Positions 24,928-36,502 of a DNA stretch of 64,000 nt are shown here, piece by piece. Source of the DNA: Plasmodium brasilianum (lineage: Eukaryota; Apicomplexa; Aconoidasida; Haemosporida; Plasmodiidae); assembly GCF_023973825.1 (NCBI RefSeq), contig NW_027122924.1:60001-124000 (forward strand), read 5' to 3'. A model generated the notes under the pieces. The model made no database searches. It saw nothing but the letters and a program-made list of their open reading frames with translations, and had not been told where the DNA came from. The translations under genes were made by a program, and so were the position numbers. Position 1 is the stretch's first letter; every line of letters begins with the position of its first letter.

Positions 24928-25475
24928 CTCATGAACGTACATTTGTTAATTTTCAATCCCCTGTATGCTTTATTTTTTTTTTAAAAAAAGAAGGGAAAAA
25001 GTTTTTACAAAAAATGGCTGATGAACTACAATTTTTGAGTAATTTTTTTTTTTTTTTTTTTTTATTTAATTTTTTTAATATTAATAAGGGTGAAAAAAGA
25101 AGGCTACTTGTTACTCGATCTGACGATACGAAAGTTCGTTGGAACGGTAAAATGGGAAAAGGCTAAACAGGGAAGCGAATAAACGGATAAGGTCTTGTGT
25201 ATCTCATGTAAGTTACATGAACCCAAGCATATGCATATTTATTAACATGTGCACCTATGTAAATACTCTCATATATGTATATACTATATGCACGAGCGAA
25301 ATGGAGGAGTTTTGTTTTGGTTTGTTCTTCTTAATTTTTGGTGGCATGTATCGAGTTCAATGACTTATGTGCTATGTTTTCAGTGTTTGCATGGATTTTT
25401 TAAGTACTGATTTATGGTGCACTGAGGAGGTGAATCGGTATATATGAGCGGTTTTTCTGCTTCCCACTTCCAACT
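24825..25475. other. Convergent spacer
   Basis: Between the NSUN5-like stop and the dynein intermediate chain stop. It holds poly-T tracts (24896-24927, 25042-25063) and no recognisable gene. Confidence 0.6.
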
Positions 25476-27773
25476 TCAAACCATCTCCATGTCCACCTGG
25501 TCAGCCGGCACGCACTCGGCTTTCAATTTTTCAATTTTGCTGTCAAACTGAGTAACATCTTCAGCTCGGGGTTGATATATTTCGGTGGATGCATTCCATA
25601 GGGTCAAGCCCCCGTCTGAGTCAGCAGCAATGAGTTTCCTTCCATCGTATGACCAGGCAATTTTATTTGTTGATTTTTCCTGAACAGTGGTTTCAAAGAA
25701 AGAACATTCCATATCATAAGAGATGTTAAATAGTGTAATATTTCCGTTACTACTACATGCTGCAAATATGGATGGATGAGTTGGACTCCATTTAACATCC
25801 ATTAGATAATCTTCAAACGTGTTAAAAGTGAATAGTATATTTCTAGGTTGTTTTATACTAATTAATTTACATGTCCAATCAACTGAAGATGTTAATATGA
25901 GATCATTATGATCATTGGTACCTTCAATTAGTGGATGGAATTGTGTAGCTGTTAATGGACCATGATGAATATTATAATATTCAGTTATACCTACTTTGTT
26001 ACCATGTATTTGAGCTTGAAATAAAGATCCATCTTCTGCACCTCCATATAATGTGTTTATTTCTCCTTCTTGAAAAGAAAAAGAACAACAAGACACTTCT
26101 TTGTTTGCTCTTTTTAGATCTACTGTATCAGATGGATAGGTAAGCATATTCAAAGACCAGTTACATAATCTGCCATCTGTGTCTACTGTTACCAAATTAT
26201 GAGCATTTTGTGTACCAATAACTTCTGCACAATAAATTGGATGTAAATGACCTTGCGAGGTCAGGTAAGTTTTTTGTATCGGTTTTTGGTTAGCTCGAAT
26301 ATCCCATAAAACAACATTACCTGTATAAGTACCTCCTATTATTAAATGAGGATTAAATTTATTAAACAATGTTGTACATACTGCATGTTGAGATGTGAAT
26401 ACATATTCTGGTCTACTATTCATTGTTATATTCCATACTAAAATATATCCATCAGGATCTGCATAATTACACACATCGGACAATCCGTAAGAAGCTAAAA
26501 ATAAATCGCTATATATATGAGATGTTTTTACATCTGTGATTGGTCTTCCATTTGTATATTTTTTACAGTAATATGTATTAAGAAATTTTAATTTTTCAAA
26601 ACTTTCAGATTCATCGCTTATATCTTTTGCTACAAAATCGAAGGTGGAATTAAACATGTCTTGTTCACCTAAGGACCGTTCTATTATTTTTGAGCTATTC
26701 TGGATAAATTTCATGTAACTGCTGCTCTTAAGTATGCTTTTCCTTTTCTCTTCGTCTACAAAGATGTTGTTCTTTCCTTCTTTTAAGCAGTTCTTTGGCT
26801 TTCCCTGGTTTGAGAGCCTTTGGTGGGTACTGCTCTTATCGCTCTTGATGTTGTCTGCGTCCTGTTCGAGGTCCTCTTCCCCATCTGCTTCCCTGTTCGA
26901 CACCCTGTTCGCCACCCTGTTCTCGTCAACCTCTTCACTTCTGTATTCGTTTCTCTCTTCGCTTTGTTCCTCGCCTCCCTCTTCAGAAGAAAAATCCTCT
27001 TTTTCTGATAGCTTCTTCTTTTTCAGGACAACATTTTTTTTACTTGACATGGTCATGTTACTATGTAATTTCCCCATTTTATTGGTACTATCCTTTTGGG
27101 CTCCCGTATTTGAGAAGAGAGTAGTCATCTTCCCTTTTCCGTTCCTTTGATGATAAGAAGTAGTAGTAGCGGCAGCAGTAATAGTGGCGGTAGTCGGGGC
27201 AGTCGCGGAACCACTATCAAACATATTGACCTGAGTGGACTTATCAAAATTAATAATATTTTTCTGTTTCACGTTAATAACCTTTTCGTATTTCACCTTG
27301 TTAATTTTAAAATTAAAATTTTTCCCCGATGAATTGTTTTTTTTAAAAAGGAAAGAGTGATCTGTGTGTTCTTCTAAAGAGCTACTGTTATTGTAGAACT
27401 GGTCTTTGGTAAGGCTCCCATTAATTATATGGTTATCTAAATATATCCTATCATTACTACCATTTAGTTGTTTTTTAAATAGTACATTTTCTTGGTCTTC
27501 TTTTTCTAAGGATTCTAAGAAATTCTTTAGCATTTGATCAGGATCAGGGTACTCATCACCGCTAATATTTCTTGTTATGCTGCTATCCCTTGTTATATTG
27601 CTTTCTTTTACTTCATTACTCATTAAAATGCTTTCGTTTGATCTCTTTAACTCTTCCAAGTATTTTTTCCTCTCCTCAAGCTCTATCCTCTGTGCACACA
27701 ACTTGTTTTGTAGTTGTATTCGTTCTTCCTCGTTAATAGACTTCAAGGCATCATATTCGGCGGTGTTCTCCAT
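25476..27773 (-). CDS. Cytoplasmic dynein 1 intermediate chain
   Basis: Scaffold subunit that links dynein heavy chains, light chains and dynactin for minus-end transport. Single exon, 765 residues. Residues ~10-60 form the N-terminal coiled coil (INEEERIQLQNKL, RKKYLEELKRS). A long disordered acidic/Lys-rich middle follows. The C-terminal WD40 propeller begins about residue 400: TGRPITDV-like NGRPITDVKTSH, then DGYILVWNITMNSRPEYVF, HLIIGGTYTGNVVLWDIRAN, DTDGRLCNWSLNML and DGGLTLWNAS. The ATG at 27773 is preferred because the open frame upstream is only the translated 18-bp array. The roadblock light chain gene lies 9 kb downstream on the other strand. Confidence 0.93.
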   Translation of the reverse strand: MENTAEYDALKSINEEERIQLQNKLCAQRIELEERKKYLEELKRSNESILMSNEVKESNITRDSSITRNISGDEYPDPDQMLKNFLESLEKEDQENVLFKKQLNGSNDRIYLDNHIINGSLTKDQFYNNSSSLEEHTDHSFLFKKNNSSGKNFNFKINKVKYEKVINVKQKNIINFDKSTQVNMFDSGSATAPTTATITAAATTTSYHQRNGKGKMTTLFSNTGAQKDSTNKMGKLHSNMTMSSKKNVVLKKKKLSEKEDFSSEEGGEEQSEERNEYRSEEVDENRVANRVSNREADGEEDLEQDADNIKSDKSSTHQRLSNQGKPKNCLKEGKNNIFVDEEKRKSILKSSSYMKFIQNSSKIIERSLGEQDMFNSTFDFVAKDISDESESFEKLKFLNTYYCKKYTNGRPITDVKTSHIYSDLFLASYGLSDVCNYADPDGYILVWNITMNSRPEYVFTSQHAVCTTLFNKFNPHLIIGGTYTGNVVLWDIRANQKPIQKTYLTSQGHLHPIYCAEVIGTQNAHNLVTVDTDGRLCNWSLNMLTYPSDTVDLKRANKEVSCCSFSFQEGEINTLYGGAEDGSLFQAQIHGNKVGITEYYNIHHGPLTATQFHPLIEGTNDHNDLILTSSVDWTCKLISIKQPRNILFTFNTFEDYLMDVKWSPTHPSIFAACSSNGNITLFNISYDMECSFFETTVQEKSTNKIAWSYDGRKLIAADSDGGLTLWNASTEIYQPRAEDVTQFDSKIEKLKAECVPADQVDMEMV

Positions 27774-27794
27774 GTTCACTCCAGGTGCGGTATA

Positions 27795-28108
27795 CGTGTA
27801 CATGTATGGGGGTGTATGTGTGCACTCACGTGTGCGTACGTACTTACGTGTGTGTATGTACTTACGTGTATGTATGTACTTACGTGTATGTATGTACTTA
27901 CGTGTATGTATGTACTTACGTGTATGTATGTACTTACGTGTGTGTACGTACTTATGTGTGTGTATGTACTTACGTGTATGTATGTACTTACGTGTGTGTA
28001 CGTACTTACGTGTATGTATGTACTTACGTGTGTGTATGTACTTACGTGTATGTATGTACTTACGTGTATGTATGTACTTACGTGTGTGTATGTACTTACG
28101 TGTGTGCA
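27795..28108. repeat. 18-bp minisatellite upstream of dynein intermediate chain
   Basis: About 16-17 copies of TACTTACGTGTATGTATG with GTGT/GTAT and ACGTACG variants, just 5' of the start codon. All three plus frames and one minus frame are open through it, so it yields spurious ORFs (YVCVCT, HTRKYI). Confidence 0.92.
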
Positions 28109-28120
28109 TGTGCTTTCTCA

Positions 28121-28140
28121 TGCATGCAGACATGCATGCA
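28121..28140. promoter_or_regulatory. Two TGCATGCA sites upstream of dynein intermediate chain
   Basis: TGCATGCA occurs at 28121-28128 and 28133-28140, about 350 bp 5' of the start. This palindrome is the published core motif of the ApiAP2 factor AP2-Sp/AP2-EXP. A single chance copy is common, but two 12 bp apart in a promoter are notable. Function is inferred. Confidence 0.35.
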
Positions 28141-28258
28141 TAAAGTGTAACCTTTCAAGTCCTCGTTTGTTGGAGCTATTTTTCAGCTTAAGTATTACTC
28201 CCCCCTTTTTAATCGTTCTTACTTAAATTTTGTACAGTCATTATTTTTTTTGACAACA

Positions 28259-28572
28259 TGTACTTACCTTGTACGTATTTTGGTTATGCAAAAGGAAAAG
28301 ATGTACAAGTATTTACCCACATGAGATCTAAAAAAAATATATCTTAATGTTTAAATATAATTACATGCACAAGGGTGAACGCAAAACTATAACATTCTTC
28401 ATTAAATTTTGCAGACACTAAGGGCCTATAGAAATTGCGTAAATGAGCATTTTTTCCGTAACATGGGCATATACATATGTACACGTGCACGTATGTTTGA
28501 TATGTACGTGCGTATACATATGTGCGTATACATATATATGTTCAACTCAGTAAAAATGCTAACAGAAAAAAA
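28259..28572 (+). other. Exon-like islands, possible small gene
   Basis: Three short segments with coding-like composition fit one splice pattern: 28259-28309 (ATG, MYLPCTYFGYAKGK.., donor GTATTT), about 28414-28458 (after TTTTGCAG; TLRAYRNCVNEHFF, donor GTAACA) and about 28549-28572 (after CAACTCAG; KMLTEKK, donor GTATGC). Phases agree. No family is recognised and I could not find a secure 3' exon, so this is only a candidate. Confidence 0.25.
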
Positions 28573-28909
28573 GGTATGCTTTTGCTATGCCATTTGTTAG
28601 TCCCTGTTTTTTACTGTAATGTACTTTTATGAAAATAATTTTAAACCCCGTTGACAACTGTACGGGAAAATAAATAGATAAAATAAAGAATAATGAATAA
28701 ATAAATAAACAAACAAATAAACAAATGAACAAATAAACAAATAAATATTTATATTAATAAATAAGTAAATTTTTTTTTTTTTTTTTTTTAATTTAACAAG
28801 CCCGTATGCATTTGCTTAAATTCCACATATTTATCTTTTTAATTTCTCGAAAATATTTCGATCTGAAGGCTAAAAGCGGTTAACTCGAGTTTGTGAAAGA
28901 AAAGATAGG

Positions 28910-29384
28910 ATGATGAGAAAAGGAATAATAAATGGGGAAGAGAAAAAGATCAAAGGAAAAGAGAATGAATGGAAAAAGACAAGTGCCTATTCATACAAAT
29001 TTGTGTATCCTTTTTGCAACGACACAGGGAAAAAACACATGTACAAGTACATGCGAAAAAATAAACATGGACTGGTATTATACAGGGGTTGTGAACCTAA
29101 GAACATATACAATTTTGCCAACACTTTAACACAACAAAAGGAGAAATTTCTCCCCTTGTCAAAGCAATTTGAGCAATCATATTGGTTATTCCTTTATTAA
29201 TAATATTAACGCGCAAAATAGTAAGAGGAAGTATAGTATGTTAATACAAAACCCGAATAATGTTGTTTACAATATTAACCTTATGGAAAAGAAGGAACAA
29301 ATGTTATATTTCAATATTACGAGGGAGGACATTGTAAGACCGTTATTCCTTTTGTTTATTTTTGCAAATGGAATTAATTGTTGA
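28910..29384 (+). pseudogene. Unidentified ORF split between two frames (frameshifted gene or pseudogene)
   Basis: One frame from an ATG at 28910 reads KKTSAYSYKFVYPFCND.., then HGLVLYRGCEPKNIYNF.. and TLTQQKEKFLPLSKQFEQ before stopping at 29200. A second frame picks up at about 29150-29170 (SNHIGYSFINNIN, MLIQNPNNVVYNINLM, QMLYFNITREDI) and ends at 29384 in a hydrophobic stretch RPLFLLFIFANG. Both halves have ordinary coding composition and abut near the CTCCCC at 29151-29156, so one missing or extra base would join them. A GTAAGA at 29334 could instead be a donor. No family is recognised; the PFCN and RGCE motifs faintly recall a zinc finger with one cysteine of each pair replaced by Tyr. 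Confidence 0.35.
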
Positions 29385-31019
29385 GTATTATTTTGTTCTC
29401 GTTCGTCCTACATATATGTGTATGTGTGGATATAAGCGTGTGTGCATGTGTGCGTGTGTTCTCCTTTATTCCACGTTTACAATTAACGCATATGTTCTCC
29501 ATTTTTATGAGAGAAGACAATGGTCTTTTTAGATAGAAATATTATTATTATTATTTTTTTTTTTGTACATTAATAGACACAGTTGTGTAAACGATTTCTA
29601 ATTTTTTTTATTTTTTATTTTATTTTATTTTATTTTTTTTACTGGTGTGGGGGGGAATTATTGTATAGCGGAAAATAATGCTGCTCAAAATTGTAAATAA
29701 CCCACTTTTTTATTATCTGACTTATTCGTACATAATAGCTACAAAAGCACATATCTGGACACTTGATTGCACACGTGTATGTATATATATATATATGTAT
29801 GTATATATCTATATACGTACTTATTCCTTTACCCTTTATATATACAAATAAGAAAAGCATGTACAATCTTTTTGCTTCTCCTTTTTTTAATGTATACATT
29901 ATTTTATCCCATTTTGCAAATTACACTTTTTTAATTTTGATTAAACAAATATATAAGTGTATCACTGACACAAAAAATTTGTGAGAGCAATGTTTAGAGC
30001 ACTAATTATTAGTTTCATTGAAATGAACTGGGAAATGTGTAAGTAATTATTATATTTAAAATAGTTTTTTAGGGAACTGTATTTTGCTGGCGGCGAGGAA
30101 TTTATGAACACAGCATAAAACATGCACATGTACATGCAAACACACGTAAATATATACAAACTACATTAAGGAATAAAACACTTGCAGCCTTTTTTGTTGT
30201 ATGTCATGTCAATTCAAAATAAATAAAAGAAGAAAAAAGAAAAAAGAAAAGAGAAAAAAGAAAAAAGAAAAAAGAAAAGACAAAGGAGAAAAGTTAAAAA
30301 GAAATATTTATTCTTCCTCCCCTTTTTTTTCAAGCATTTTATATATGACTTCAATTATGATATCCTTTCCCCCTTTTAATTTTCTTATTCTGTGTACATA
30401 TTAACATGTACATACACTCTAAACGATTGTGAGCCTTAACCTGTCTATAATTTGTTAATTAGAGATATTCAAAAAATTTCAATTGGCTAGCGAATGGACC
30501 AAGAATTTTGCTATTCTACTTTTATATGTCAGTGTAAGTGCTTATCTTTTTTGTTTTCTATTGTTGTGTTGTTTTGCTAAATATATATATATATATACAT
30601 ATGTATATATATATATATATATATATGTATATTTATGTACGTGTGTATGTATTTTTTTTTTTTTTTTTTGTTCCTTTGTCTATTGTTCAGAATGAAAAAA
30701 CATTAACTTAACCGTTTTTTTTTTTTTTTTTTTTTTTTTTCTGGTACAACTTTTTGTTTCTTTATATCTCTTCGAACTCATTCCCATTTTGTCCTATTGC
30801 TTACTACTTGTTCCATTTTCATCTTATTGTTTTATTAGCCTGATTTTACCTTGCCTTGTCATAATATATGAACAGTGCACGGAGTGTATACATTACGTGC
30901 ACACACACAAACGTGCAATTATACGCTCAATTATACGCTCAATTATGCGCACAATTATGCGCACAATTGAACGTATGATTAAGCGAAAAATTTAACTCGT
31001 TATAGCCCACTTCTTAACG
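29385..31019. other. Mostly noncoding stretch with two exon-like islands
   Basis: Largely A/T tracts and GTAT repeats. Coding-like islands are 29991-30045 (MFRALIISFIEMNWEM) and about 30474-30531, a hydrophobic exon FQLASEWTKNFAILLLYVS with a good GTAAGT donor followed by a small exon NEKTLT and stop at 30691-30711. These cannot be tied into a gene with confidence. A poly-purine AAAAAAGAA block lies at 30220-30300. Confidence 0.35.
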
Positions 31020-31502
31020 ATGATGGTAAACGAAGGATGTATGTTAAATGCTTATATGTCGACGAACAAAAAAAAAAAAGATGATCTGTCAAATATGGCT
31101 TATTACAAAAGTAACAAAGTGAGCAACGAATTTAATTGCAGAATGGACACTCTCACAGAATTTACTGAACATTCGAAAAATAAAAGTATGTTAAAAGGGA
31201 GGAAACCTTTTATTTTTTATTTTTATGATCCTATCATCTTATTATTTTGTTGTCTTGTCATCTTATTATTTTGTTGTCTTGTCATCTTATTATTTTGTTG
31301 TCTTGTCATCTTATTATTTTGTTGTCTTGTCAACGTATTATTTTGTTGTCTTGTCAACGTATTATTTAATTTTCGCATTATTTTATTGTTTCATTTTTTT
31401 TGGAAAAGGGAAATGAATTTATATTTCTCATCTCCTCTTTACATTAATCATGTGTTTGCACTCATTCACATTTTTGATATGTCCATGCATGCACGCTTTT
31501 AC

Positions 31503-31542
<40 letters not shown>

Positions 31543-34500
31543 ATATATATATATATGGATATATTTTTTTTTTTTTTTTTCCCTGATTTTCCGCTTCTCC
31601 AATCCTCCCAATGTTAAGTGTCCCTCATGGAGTCACAGGGCAAGACAAAGAAAAAGGAAGTGGAAAGTGAATACGTTTTTTTAAAAAAGATTGGAAATGT
31701 TTGCAAAAAGAGTTGCGATTATTACTTTGGATTGAATGTAAATTTTCATGAGTCATGCGAAAATTTTATTATTCTTTTTAAAATATTCCACGACTCGCTA
31801 GTTACTATGAATATGAAAAATGTAGAGGCAGACGAAATGAAGGATACGTTACAAAATATAGAAGAAAAAGAATGTTTGGAGATGAAACAAAATGAACATG
31901 TAAATATAATATTAAAGGAAGAATTACAAAATTTAGAAAAGCATATAAACTTTATGAATAACGAGTCTGTTAATATAACTAATAAAATAAAAGAAATAGA
32001 TTACCAAATTAATCAGCATAAAGAAGCTTTGGAGTCTTTCCAAATTTTAACTAATTTGAATTTAGAAAAAACTTCCATAATGCATAATGATTACAAAAGA
32101 GCATGTGAAGAGAAGGAAGGAATCATAAAAAGCATTGCCGATGACAAGGATAGCATCATTGCCAGCGGGGAAAATTTGGCTAGCCAAAAGGCGGAGATGG
32201 TAGTTCAGCCTTAGCAAGAGGAAAATAAAAAAAAAAAATAATAATAAAATAAAATAAAATAACAATAACAATAACAATAACAACAACAATAACAACAACA
32301 ATAACAACAACAATAACAACAACAATAACAACAACAATAACAACAACAATAACAACAACAATAACAACAACAATAACAACAACAATAAGAGTGATATGAA
32401 TGATATGAGTGATATCGATAGAGATTTCGATAACAATGATAACAGTAACAGTAGTAACAATTTTATGCGCGGCGCAGTGGAGCGCTGCCCAGTGCATGAA
32501 AGCGCTTCTCCATTTTTAAGTATTCATACTGTGCATGTAACATGCACAATCGAATATTTGAAAAATGTGTTTTTTTTTTTCTTTTTTTTTTTTTTTTCAT
32601 TTTTTTTTCGATTTTTTCCCATTCTGACCGCCTTTTTTTGCAGGAGGGGAACAGGCGAACGATCATCGAAAACGAAAAGGAATTAAAAGTGCAAATAGAC
32701 AAACTGGTGAGTGCTAGCAGCGAAATGGCATGTGACAATTCGAGACTACTATCACAGACCAAATTTTTGGAAACCCAAACGACATCCCAGGAGTACTATT
32801 TGAACGTAATTAAGTGCGGGTTTGATAGTAGTGTCCAGACAAGAGATGAGTTAGAGGATTCGTTGAATAATGTTAAAGAAGAGATAAACAAGTTAGTAAA
32901 AACAATAAAAAAAATCGAAACGGAAAAGAAAAAAGAAGAGGAAATGTGCAATCAGTTGAGAAAGAAAGTAATCAAATTAGAAGAACACATCGAAAGAAAG
33001 GAGAAAGAACTGGTAGAGGATAAAAATGAAGAAAGGAGAATAAATGAAAAAATTGAAGAGGAAAAGAAGAAGGTAAACCAAACTATGATCAACGATTTGA
33101 TAAAGGAACAAAATTCTATACAAGAAGAAATAAATAATTATAAGGAAGAAATACGAAATGTACTATTAAATGAAACAAATAGAATGCATAATATTTTATA
33201 CCATATTGATATAAATTGTGATACACATAAAACCATCTCAAATAATCTACAAAGTGTGTTAGACAAGATGAAAATAAAAATTAAGGAAGAACAAAATGAA
33301 TTATGGAAAACAGAAAGAGAAATAGAAAATAAAAATATGCAAATATATGAACTACAAGAGAAAATAAATGAAGAAAAAATAAAAGAAAAGGAAATAGACA
33401 TCTCTATCAATTCAAAAAAGGAAGAATTAAATGAGCTTAAAAATAAGGAGCAGTTAAATGATACATGCATATTAAATGTTAAGGAAGAAATGGAAAAAAT
33501 CGAGTCCGATTATAATGAAAAAATTTTACAAGTTAAAGAAATGGAAAAACAGTTAAATGAGAATTATCAGTTAACGGAACAAAAAATCATGCAACTGTAT
33601 AAGGACTATGATGATCGGAAAAAAAATATATACAATTTGGATAATCATAAAATTGACATCGATTCTGCAGAAAAAAGGAAAATGAAAGAAGACGTAGATA
33701 CATACTCAGAGAAAATGAAAAATGAATATGATTCTAAAAAAGTACAGTTTGAAAAAAGTGAAAAAGTAAAATATGATGAATTGAATAAGCAGCTAGATGA
33801 CGAGTTGAGGAGGAAGCAAGATTTAGTGCAATACTACAGGGAATTGCTAAACAAGCACGAAGATAAAGAAAAAGAGAAGAATAAATACAATGATAAGGAT
33901 GAAGCGAGTAATAATAAAGAGAGAGTTAATGACAAATCTAATGATGTATATAGTTACCTTGTGAGCAACGTGAGTAACTTGAACAACTTGAGTAACTTGA
34001 ACAACTTGAGTAACTTGAACAATTTGAATAACTTGAACAATTTGAATAACTTGAACAATTTGAATAACTTGAACAATTTGAATAACTTGAACAACTCGAG
34101 CAACGTGAACAACTCGAGCAACGTGAACAACTCGAGCAACGTGAACAACTTGGAGGAGGACCCTAAAGGGGTGTATGATATACCAAACCGCACGAATAAC
34201 GGGAAAATAATGGAAAACAAAAAAACATATCAGAAGAATGGGATGTATAATAATATAAATAAATATAAATTATATAATATGCCTGACCAGTATAAGTTTG
34301 GATACTTTGACGTTTCATCACCTAGTGTTATAAGAAAAAGTATGAAAGTTCCATGCCGTACTGTCAAGTCTCCACATATTGCAAGATTGCTTGAAAAAAT
34401 AAAAAGCCGAAAGGAATGCCAACCTTTGGTAGGTACTAAACAATCTCCCATGAACCAAGTTAGCAGTAATGCAAACAGACGAAGCAAAGGGAGCATGGGT

Positions 34501-34611
34501 GACAATGGCCATAGTAGAAGCAGTAACGGAAAAAACAACAGTGGCAAACTCTTTTCCGATATGAAAACTCCAAAAAATAATGGTTCTTTCGACTTGTTTC
34601 AGCATTTGTAA
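31020..34611 (+). CDS. Long coiled-coil protein, unidentified
   Basis: Three exons: 31020-31185, 31619-32199, 32644-34611 (phases 1 then 0), about 904 residues. Exon 1 ends at a GTATGT donor and rejoins at a strong pyrimidine-rich acceptor, giving HSKNKM then SLMESQGKTKKK. Residues ~60-125 look globular (KKIGNVCKKSCDYYFGLNV, FIILFKIFHDSL). From there to ~690 the protein is almost continuous Glu/Lys/Asn coiled coil. An Asn-Leu repeat (33965-34150) and a basic tail with PCRTVKSPHIARLLEKI follow. The build, a small head plus a long coil, resembles kinetochore or spindle-associated rods (NDC80/NUF2 type), but no diagnostic motif was seen, so function is not assigned. Introns carry a 24-bp array and an AACAAC/AATAAC array. 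Confidence 0.85.
31225..31372. repeat. 24-bp array in intron 1 of the coiled-coil gene
   Basis: About six copies of a unit ATTATTTTGTTGTCTTGTCA plus TCTT/ACGT, followed by a (TA)n tract at 31510-31560. Both are removed by the proposed intron 31186-31618. Confidence 0.85.
32226..32390. repeat. AACAACAATAAC array in intron 2 of the coiled-coil gene
   Basis: Trinucleotide/12-bp array of about ten AATAACAACAAC units within the intron 32200-32643. Confidence 0.9.
33965..34150. repeat. Coding repeat (Asn-Leu-Asn-Asn / Ser-Asn-Val)
   Basis: 15- and 18-bp variants of AACTTGAACAACTTGAGT encode LNNLSNLNN, then SSNVNN. It lies after the coiled coil and before the basic tail. Confidence 0.88.
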
Positions 34612-34897
34612 GGATATCACTTACGCAATTTTGTCGAAGAGAAGAGGAGTAGAATAAGAAGAATAGCGAATTTTTTGTGTGTGTACCTTTGGATAAATTT
34701 TATAGAATTATAAAAAAAAAAAAAAAAAAAAAGGAAAAGGGAAAGAAGACATTGTTTGATTGCTTCCATATGTACACGTCCATGCGCATATACGTTCATA
34801 TATATTCACGTTCTAGTGAACGCTGCATAGGTTTCACAAAATAGTAGGGGTAAAAATTTTTAATTCTTTTCGAAAGTACATTGTGACAGCCTATGGT

Positions 34898-35075
34898 CAT
34901 TATGATTATGATTATCATTATGATTATCATTATGATTATCATTATGATTATCATTATCGTTATCGTTATCATTATGATTATCATTATCGTTATCGTTATC
35001 GTTATCGTTATCGTTATCGTTATCATTATCATTATCGTTATCGTTATCGTTATCATTATCATTATTATTATTCTT
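34898..35075. repeat. ATTATCGTTATC hexanucleotide array
   Basis: About 28 hexamers (ATTATG, ATTATC, GTTATC) about 290 bp after the coiled-coil stop, giving Ile/Val/Met/Tyr-only frames on both strands. Confidence 0.9.
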
Positions 35076-36051
35076 TTTTTTTTCTTTTTTTTTTTTTATT
35101 TCATCTTTACTTGCGACATGTGCTTATTTTCTGAACAGTTTTAATTTGTTACATTTCCTCGACGTTTTTGTTTTTGTCATTTCATGCTGCATTTACTTGC
35201 CGCTTTTCTGTTAAGAGAAAATGCTGGAAAAATTTATTTTTTAAAATTATGTTTTTCCAGTGAAATTGATGAAGGGTAAATAAAAGATTAACTAAATGGA
35301 TTCCTATTTTTAGTCTTGTTAGTACTTTGTTGTTATTTTTAGTCTTATTATTATTTTTTTTTTTTTCATTTCACTCTGAAAAGATTTTGTCGAAATGATG
35401 TACCACTTCGTTTGTATACACACATGCGCGAGTTCACATGAATATGCGCATGTACATCCATCCATTCCCCACATATGCACACACTTACACGCGCCCTCCC
35501 GAGCGTACACATACACCCCATTTGCACTAAATTATTTTTTACTCTCAATTTTTACTAATTTTTTTATATGGCAAAGCCGAAAAACTCGTTTGTTTGTAAA
35601 ATAGAGGAAAAATAATAACTTTTATAAAAATTCAAATTTAGTAAAAGATGGGGGGGGAGGGGAAAAAAAAAAAAAGAAATAATTAACGCAGAACAAGTTG
35701 TCTCTTATGTAAGTGAAACACAAAGACTTTCATTCTTAGGCAGAGAATGGTGTATCTTAGCTTTTCACCTTCTAAAGAATTACGAGAAATTGCACAATTA
35801 AGGAAGAAGCTAAACGGGTAGAAGCTGTGGACGCGCGTACTGTATATATATGCTTATATACACATATGTATACACATATGTATACACATATGTATACGTA
35901 TATGTATATGTTTAAGTATACATATATGTATATGTATATATTTATGTATATATGTTTTTTTTTTTTTTTTTCTACACATGTACGAGAAATATTTAGCTGA
36001 AAAAAAGGTGGAAAATTCTTGCCTGTGCATAAAAAGGGAAATTTACATAGA

Positions 36052-36089
<38 letters not shown>

Positions 36090-36317
36090 AACGTGCACAC
36101 ATGGTATATATTTGCATGGGGAGTAGAGGAACCTTGTTTAATTGAAATGGAAAATAAGGATATAATGAGAGAAGTGAAAACATACAAAACGCTATATAAT
36201 TTTTTAGGAAAATATTGAGTATCCGCAATATATAGGAGGCACATCGCATTTGGCTACGCTGCGCATAAGTTCTTATACATATACATACGCACGAATCCAT
36301 ATAAACATGTCCATATA

Positions 36318-36502
36318 CCATACACATACACCATACAAATATACCATACGAATATACCATACAAATATACCATACAAATATACCATACAAATATACCATA
36401 CAAATATACCATACACATATACCATACACATATACCATACACATATACCATACACATATACCATACACATATACCATACACATATACCATACACATATAC
36501 CA
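36318..36502. repeat. 13-bp minisatellite ATACCATACAAAT/ATACCATACACAT
   Basis: About 14 tandem units of 13 bp. The 5' copies carry CAAAT and the 3' copies CACAT, so two subtypes are segregated along the array. Because 13 is not a multiple of three, every frame is open with a 13-residue period. Confidence 0.9.

Noticed and set aside
27774..28133. N-terminal extension of the dynein intermediate chain reading MHTRKYIHTRKY
   Set aside because: It is an 18-bp satellite open in several frames. The family-like N-terminal coil begins at the ATG at 27773.
28932..29129. Transcription elongation factor ELOF1 suggested by MGKRKRSKEK and PFCN
   Set aside because: The two motifs are in different frames, one Cys of each zinc pair is missing and the DVYxEWID end of the family is not found.
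31225..31416. Membrane protein suggested by repeated LLFCCLVI/YYFVVLSS
   Set aside because: Translation of the intronic 24-bp array. The flanking exons splice over it in phase.
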